DNA of 64,000 nt. Source: Certhia americana. Taxonomy: Eukaryota > Chordata > Aves > Passeriformes > Certhiidae. The DNA is taken from contig CM031859.1 of the NCBI GenBank assembly GCA_018697195.1, positions 55,715,207-55,779,206 of the forward strand, read 5' to 3'. Position 1 is the first letter of the stretch. Every line of letters begins with the position of its first letter. The notes beneath the pieces are model-generated. The model had not been told where the DNA came from. It worked only from the letters and a program-made list of their open reading frames with translations, and did not search any database. This document shows positions 61,501 through 64,000 of the stretch, one piece after another. The translations under genes were made by a program, and so were the position numbers.

Positions 61501-63446
61501 CTCTAATTTACCTGCCCATGCACTTGGCAAAAATATTTAAGTGTTATAATGACCCTACAAATTGAGCCCCTGCTCTCTCATATTTCCAGGGGATTCCTAT
61601 TGACATTCTCATGAAACATGCAAGACAAAACCTGCATGCAACAAGGCTGAGGTCTCCCCTCCCAAAAGAGCAGTAACAGCAGGCACACCTGGGCACTGTT
61701 TTCATCCACACCAACACCAGGTCTTCCTCCTGTTGCATGCAATGACTAATTTACTTCAAATGAGATTAATCACTGAGTAAGATGCAGATGACATTTGGGA
61801 AAGTATTGTCTACAGAGACCATGAAATTAAGTTAAAATTAGTTAAAAGGAGACTGTTTAACAATAGGAGATGGGGGGAAGGCAAATAAGTTCTCTGAATC
61901 AGATGCTAGGAAACAGACTCCAAATTTAGAAATGCAGATTTGTTTTCATCTACAGCTGCTTGCTCTGGATTATATTGTTCTTAAATAAGCATGAGCAAAC
62001 TGCTGCTTTTGAATTGGCTTAGTTTCCAGAGGTACTGCTGGAGAATGTCTATGCTGCATCTGGACTACTGGTGAGGTATCCTTGTCTTCTTCAGTCCAGC
62101 TCTTGAGTTCTTAAGCACAAAAAATCTTGATTTAAGTGAGTAAGAAGCTGTCTTAGGCAATGATATTTGGACAGCACCCCCAAGAAGGGCATGTGCTTGC
62201 TCTCAGGCTACACACCAGCTAATGGCACAGCTGGGACCAGCACTTCATGCTCTCCAAGGTGCCCAATAAGCACAGTTCCTGGGGACCTTGGACCTCTCTG
62301 GTTCCCCAGGAGTGTGGGGCAGTGAACATGCACATCCCACCGTCTGGCTCCCAGCACCGCTGGCTGGCACAGTGCCCCACCACGGGCTCGGTGTTAAGGG
62401 ATGGGTTTCCCCAAGCCCTCACAGAATCGGTCAGGTCAGAAGGGACCACAGTGAGTTATCGGGTCCAACCTCCCTGCTCAAGCAGGGTCATCCCAGACCA
62501 CATGGCACAGGATTGTGTCCAGATCATTCCTGAGTATCTCCAGTGAGGGAGACTCCACACTCTCTCCTTCCTCACGCTCAGCTGGAACTTCCTGTGCATC
62601 AGTTTCTGTCCGTTGCCTCTTGTCCTATTGCTGGGCACCACCAAGAAGAGCCTGGAAGCATCCTCTTGGAAACCCCTCCCCTTAAGGTATATATACACCT
62701 CGGTAAGGTTCCCTCGGGCACGGCCGGGCCGCCTCTCCCGGCCCAGGGAGCCCGGCCGAATGGCGCGGCGCAGCCCGGCTCTCCTCGCCCCGTCCTCCCA
62801 CCGGCGATGCCGCACACCCCGGGAAGGGTTCCCGGCGCCGGGACACCGGCGGCTCCGCGGCCCTGCCGCCCCCGCGCCGCCATCTCCCTGCCTGGCGCCT
62901 TTCGCTCCGCGCAGGCCGCTTACCCGTGGGCGGCGGGGCGATGCCGGCGGTCCGGCGGCTGTAGGAGCTGTAGCCGCGGTGCGGGGCGAAGCGGCAGACG
63001 GGGCGGCCGCGGTACGTGCAGTTGAAGAGGTAGCAGCCCGGCTCGGCCGCCGTGCCCCGCGGGCGGGCGGGCCCCTGCACCACGGCCAGCGTGCAGCGCG
63101 GCTCGGCGCAGCAGGCGTCCAGGCACTGCCGCCAGCCCGTCACGGCGCCGGGAGCCCGCAGGAAGGTGGCGCCGGCCGCGATGGAGTCCTTGGTGCGGAT
63201 GATGGAGTCGGGCCTGGCGGAGAAGCCGCCGCTTCCGCCGCACGGCTCCTCGCCGCCCCCTCCGCCGCCCGCTGTCGCCGGCGGACCCGGCTCCTCCTGC
63301 TGCAGCTGCCGGCGGAACTCCTCCAGCAGCGTCTCCACGCCCGAGATCTGCGAGCGCAGGTCGGCCAGCGGCGCCGCGCAGCGCCCGCCCGGCAGCACGG
63401 CCCGCCCGCCCAGCGCCGCCAGCAGCACCAGCACCAGCGCCGCCAT
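46355..63446 (-). CDS. LRP11: Low-density lipoprotein receptor-related protein 11, whole gene
   Basis: A type I membrane protein of the LDL-receptor superfamily; its ligand and role are poorly defined. Coding exons, in order, are 62924-63446, 57990-58156, 55350-55491, 53196-53321, 52295-52504, 46783-46884 and 46355-46509. All junctions are GT-AG and the frame closes to 474 residues (human about 500). Parts: signal peptide (about 1-25), [17 protein letters not shown] (34-50), MANSC domain (about 68-163, cysteines 69, 108, 112, 113, 118, 138, 143, 151), PKD-like domain (about 186-274), one LDL-receptor class A module (279-317, six cysteines in canonical spacing plus one extra, ending [10 protein letters not shown]), Ser/Thr-rich stalk (about 320-423), membrane span (about 425-445) and a 29-residue tail ending [10 protein letters not shown]. 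Sequons include N142-C-T and N264-V-S. It converges on PCMT1, as in human. Confidence 0.96.
46510..46782 (-). other. LRP11 intron 6
   Basis: 273 bases, GT-AG ends; nothing recognised inside. Confidence 0.85.
46783..46884 (-). CDS. LRP11: LRP11 coding exon 6, juxtamembrane stalk
   Basis: Encodes residues 391-423 plus split codons: [20 protein letters not shown], then [14 protein letters not shown]. Charged, probably disordered. It is less conserved than the flanking exons but has the SSSGK and PET landmarks shared with human. Acceptor TTGTGCAG, donor GGTAAG. Confidence 0.92.
46885..52294 (-). other. LRP11 intron 5
   Basis: 5.4 kb, GT-AG ends. A poly-A run lies near 51849-51868 on the + strand. 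Open frames of up to 119 codons occur on both strands, none recognised. No repeat family identified with confidence. Confidence 0.8.
52295..52504 (-). CDS. LRP11: LRP11 coding exon 5, Ser/Thr-rich stalk
   Basis: Encodes residues 321-389: [20 protein letters not shown], then a Ser/Thr/Asn-rich stretch ending KKQISGFVP. The composition suggests an O-glycosylated spacer between the LDL-A module and the membrane. Human shares the KMVTHTAASPALPRTTG-type start. Acceptor TTAACAG, donor GGTAAG. Confidence 0.94.
52505..53195 (-). other. LRP11 intron 4
   Basis: 691 bases, GT-AG ends; no feature recognised. Confidence 0.85.
53196..53321 (-). CDS. LRP11: LRP11 coding exon 4, LDL-receptor class A module
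   Basis: A single exon holds the whole module, residues 279-319: [20 protein letters not shown], then [19 protein letters not shown]. The Ca-binding acidic cluster (Asp303, DGSDE at 310-314) is present, but position 307 is Gln where most LDL-A repeats have Asp before the fifth cysteine. Human LRP11 shares this Gln. Acceptor TCAACAG, donor CGTAAGT. Confidence 0.96.
53322..55349 (-). other. LRP11 intron 3
   Basis: 2.0 kb, AT-rich, GT-AG ends. No gene or classified repeat seen. Confidence 0.85.
55350..55491 (-). CDS. LRP11: LRP11 coding exon 3, second half of PKD-like domain
   Basis: Encodes residues 231-277: [20 protein letters not shown], then [20 protein letters not shown]. The pattern G-Y-x-F-x-L-x-V-T-D and the alternating hydrophobic end strand are typical of PKD/Ig-like beta sandwiches. 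It carries the N264-V-S sequon. Acceptor TTACTCAG, donor GGTGAG. Confidence 0.95.
55492..57989 (-). other. LRP11 intron 2
   Basis: 2.5 kb, GT-AG ends. Contains a CR1 tail at 57700-57840, which lies about 150 bases from exon 2. Nothing else recognised. Confidence 0.85.
57700..57840 (+). mobile_element. CR1 LINE, 3' fragment
   Basis: TAGTCTCC...TCACTGGAGGTCTTCAAGAT, then GTTGGACCAGATGATC and GAGGTCCCTTCCAACTGGGC, is the typical CR1 3' untranslated sequence on the + strand, antisense to LRP11. Confidence 0.85.
57990..58156 (-). CDS. LRP11: LRP11 coding exon 2, first half of PKD-like domain
   Basis: Encodes residues 175-230: an acidic [10 protein letters not shown] lead, then [20 protein letters not shown] and [20 protein letters not shown]. 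The [11 protein letters not shown] stretch is a clear match to vertebrate LRP11. Phase fixes the acceptor at GAAG|AGG rather than the AG two bases later. Donor GGTACAT departs from consensus at the third-to-sixth positions but is the only one that keeps the frame. Confidence 0.94.
61140..61174. repeat. Short imperfect tandem repeat
   Basis: Two copies of an AATTCAAGAA-CTCAAG unit of about 17 bases in LRP11 intron 1. Confidence 0.7.
62419..62712 (-). mobile_element. CR1 LINE, 3' fragment
   Basis: TCACAGAATCGGTCAGGTCA opens the element; CCAACCTCCCTGCTCAAGCA, TATCTCCAGTGAGGGAGACT, TGCCTCTTGTCCTATTGCTG and GAGCCTGGAAGCATCCTCTT follow in the expected CR1 order on the - strand. At nearly 300 bases it is the longest CR1 piece in the window. 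It stops about 210 bases from LRP11 exon 1. Confidence 0.9.
62924..63446 (-). CDS. LRP11: LRP11 coding exon 1, signal peptide and MANSC domain
   Basis: Starts at ATG 63446 (context GGGGCCATGGCGG, a strong Kozak match) and encodes residues 1-174 plus one base. [20 protein letters not shown] is a classical signal peptide. [17 protein letters not shown] is the best conserved N-terminal landmark. [19 protein letters not shown] begins the MANSC domain, whose cysteines and the N142-C-T sequon follow. A Gly/Glu-rich insertion (about 55-74) looks variable. The donor is GGTAAGC. The 5' side borders an N gap 14 bases upstream of the ATG. Confidence 0.94.
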
Positions 63447-63460
63447 GGCCCCGGGCGGCG

Positions 63461-63807
63461 NNNNNNNNNNNNNNNNNNNNNNNNNNNNNNNNNNNNNNNN
63501 NNNNNNNNNNNNNNNNNNNNNNNNNNNNNNNNNNNNNNNNNNNNNNNNNNNNNNNNNNNNNNNNNNNNNNNNNNNNNNNNNNNNNNNNNNNNNNNNNNNN
63601 NNNNNNNNNNNNNNNNNNNNNNNNNNNNNNNNNNNNNNNNNNNNNNNNNNNNNNNNNNNNNNNNNNNNNNNNNNNNNNNNNNNNNNNNNNNNNNNNNNNN
63701 NNNNNNNNNNNNNNNNNNNNNNNNNNNNNNNNNNNNNNNNNNNNNNNNNNNNNNNNNNNNNNNNNNNNNNNNNNNNNNNNNNNNNNNNNNNNNNNNNNNN
63801 NNNNNNN
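63461..63807. other. Assembly gap (347 N) in the LRP11 5' untranslated region
   Basis: Unknown sequence next to the LRP11 start codon. The two flanks share a 31-base stretch with one mismatch (63430-63460 and 63833-63863), so the flanks probably overlap and the gap may not exist in the genome. Confidence 0.97.
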
Positions 63808-63845
63808 GGTCATGGCTCAACAGCTCAGGGCAAGCACCATCGCCG

Positions 63846-64000
63846 CCATGGCCCCGGGCGGCGGCGGGAGCGGCGGGAGCGGCGGGAGCGGCTCCCCCCG
63901 GGGCACCCGCAGCGAGCGCGGCGCGGGGAGGCGCCGGCCCCGCCCGGCTGCACCAGGCGGAGCGGCAGCGCTCAGCACCCGCCGCCCGAACAGCTCCGGC
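63846..64000 (-). other. LRP11: Probable LRP11 5' untranslated region, with duplicated start-codon segment
   Basis: On the - strand this GC-rich, GGGAGC-repeated sequence leads into CCGGGGCCATGGCGGCG, the same start-codon context as the real exon at 63446. After that the copy diverges and hits TGA ten codons on, so the copy's ATG is not a usable start. The sequence upstream of the match is the likely true 5' untranslated region. Confidence 0.6.

Larger units (their letters stand above)
58157..62923 (-). other. LRP11 intron 1
   Basis: 4.8 kb, GT-AG ends. Contains a small imperfect tandem at 61140-61174 (AATTCAAGAA-CTCAAGG type) and a long CR1 fragment at 62419-62712. The last 200 bases before exon 1 belong to the promoter-side GC-rich island. 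No other exon found. Confidence 0.85.
62713..64000. promoter_or_regulatory. GC-rich island, LRP11 promoter and first exon
   Basis: Very GC- and CpG-rich sequence from the CR1 boundary to the window end, covering exon 1, the 5' untranslated region and presumably the promoter, but broken by a 347-N gap. The island may continue past the window. Confidence 0.8.

Noticed and set aside
62543..63025. 160-codon + strand frame near LRP11 exon 1
   Set aside because: It spans a CR1 fragment and the antisense of exon 1; there is no family match.
62920..63820. - strand frames of 226 and 297 codons crossing the N gap
   Set aside because: Most of their length is unknown residues and the rest is the wrong frame of LRP11 exon 1.
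63808..63850. Upstream ATG copy of LRP11 as an alternative start
   Set aside because: It stops after ten codons and duplicates the sequence around the real start at the gap edge; an assembly artefact is more likely than an alternative exon.

Overview
The window looks like bird nuclear DNA, probably a songbird. The reasons are several decayed CR1-type LINE tails, a roughly 1 kb endogenous-retrovirus LTR of a kind I associate with passerines, two compact GC-rich promoter islands in an otherwise AT-rich background, and two vertebrate genes with ordinary GT-AG exons. I could run no database search; gene identities rest on family sequences I recognise and on exon-by-exon reading-frame closure.

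Layout. Positions 1-2400 hold no gene I can support; a CpG-rich hairpin lies at 221-261. A CpG island (about 2400-4260) holds the promoter and first exon of PCMT1, protein-L-isoaspartate (D-aspartate) O-methyltransferase, on the + strand. Its seven main coding exons lie between 3190 and 28561 and assemble to a 227-residue enzyme from the inner ATG at 3394, or 295 residues from an outer in-frame ATG at 3190 that adds a hydrophobic N-terminal segment. An alternative terminal exon at 36939 replaces the C-terminal Trp-Lys with Asp-Glu-Leu, giving an RDEL end. The 8.4 kb between the two alternative 3' ends carries a solo LTR (32283-33345), a CR1 fragment and a CA microsatellite interrupted by a 10-N gap.

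About 7.3 kb of intergenic DNA (37741-45050) separates PCMT1 from the convergent gene LRP11 (low-density lipoprotein receptor-related protein 11) on the - strand, with seven coding exons from 63446 down to 46355. They assemble to 474 residues: signal peptide, MANSC cysteine domain, PKD-like domain, one LDL-receptor class A module, a Ser/Thr-rich stalk, one membrane span and a short cytoplasmic tail. Its GC-rich promoter end is disrupted by a 347-N gap whose two flanks repeat the same start-codon sequence, so the gap is probably an assembly artefact.

PCMT1 is a repair methyltransferase and LRP11 a type I membrane receptor-like protein. They share no known pathway; their adjacency matches the human PCMT1-LRP11 order. 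The human head-to-head neighbour NUP43 was not found in the 2.4 kb upstream of PCMT1. I see no operon-like, CRISPR, phage or otherwise novel multi-gene system. The most interesting signals are the two possible localisation ends of PCMT1, its competing 3' ends with an LTR between them, and the misassembled LRP11 5' end.
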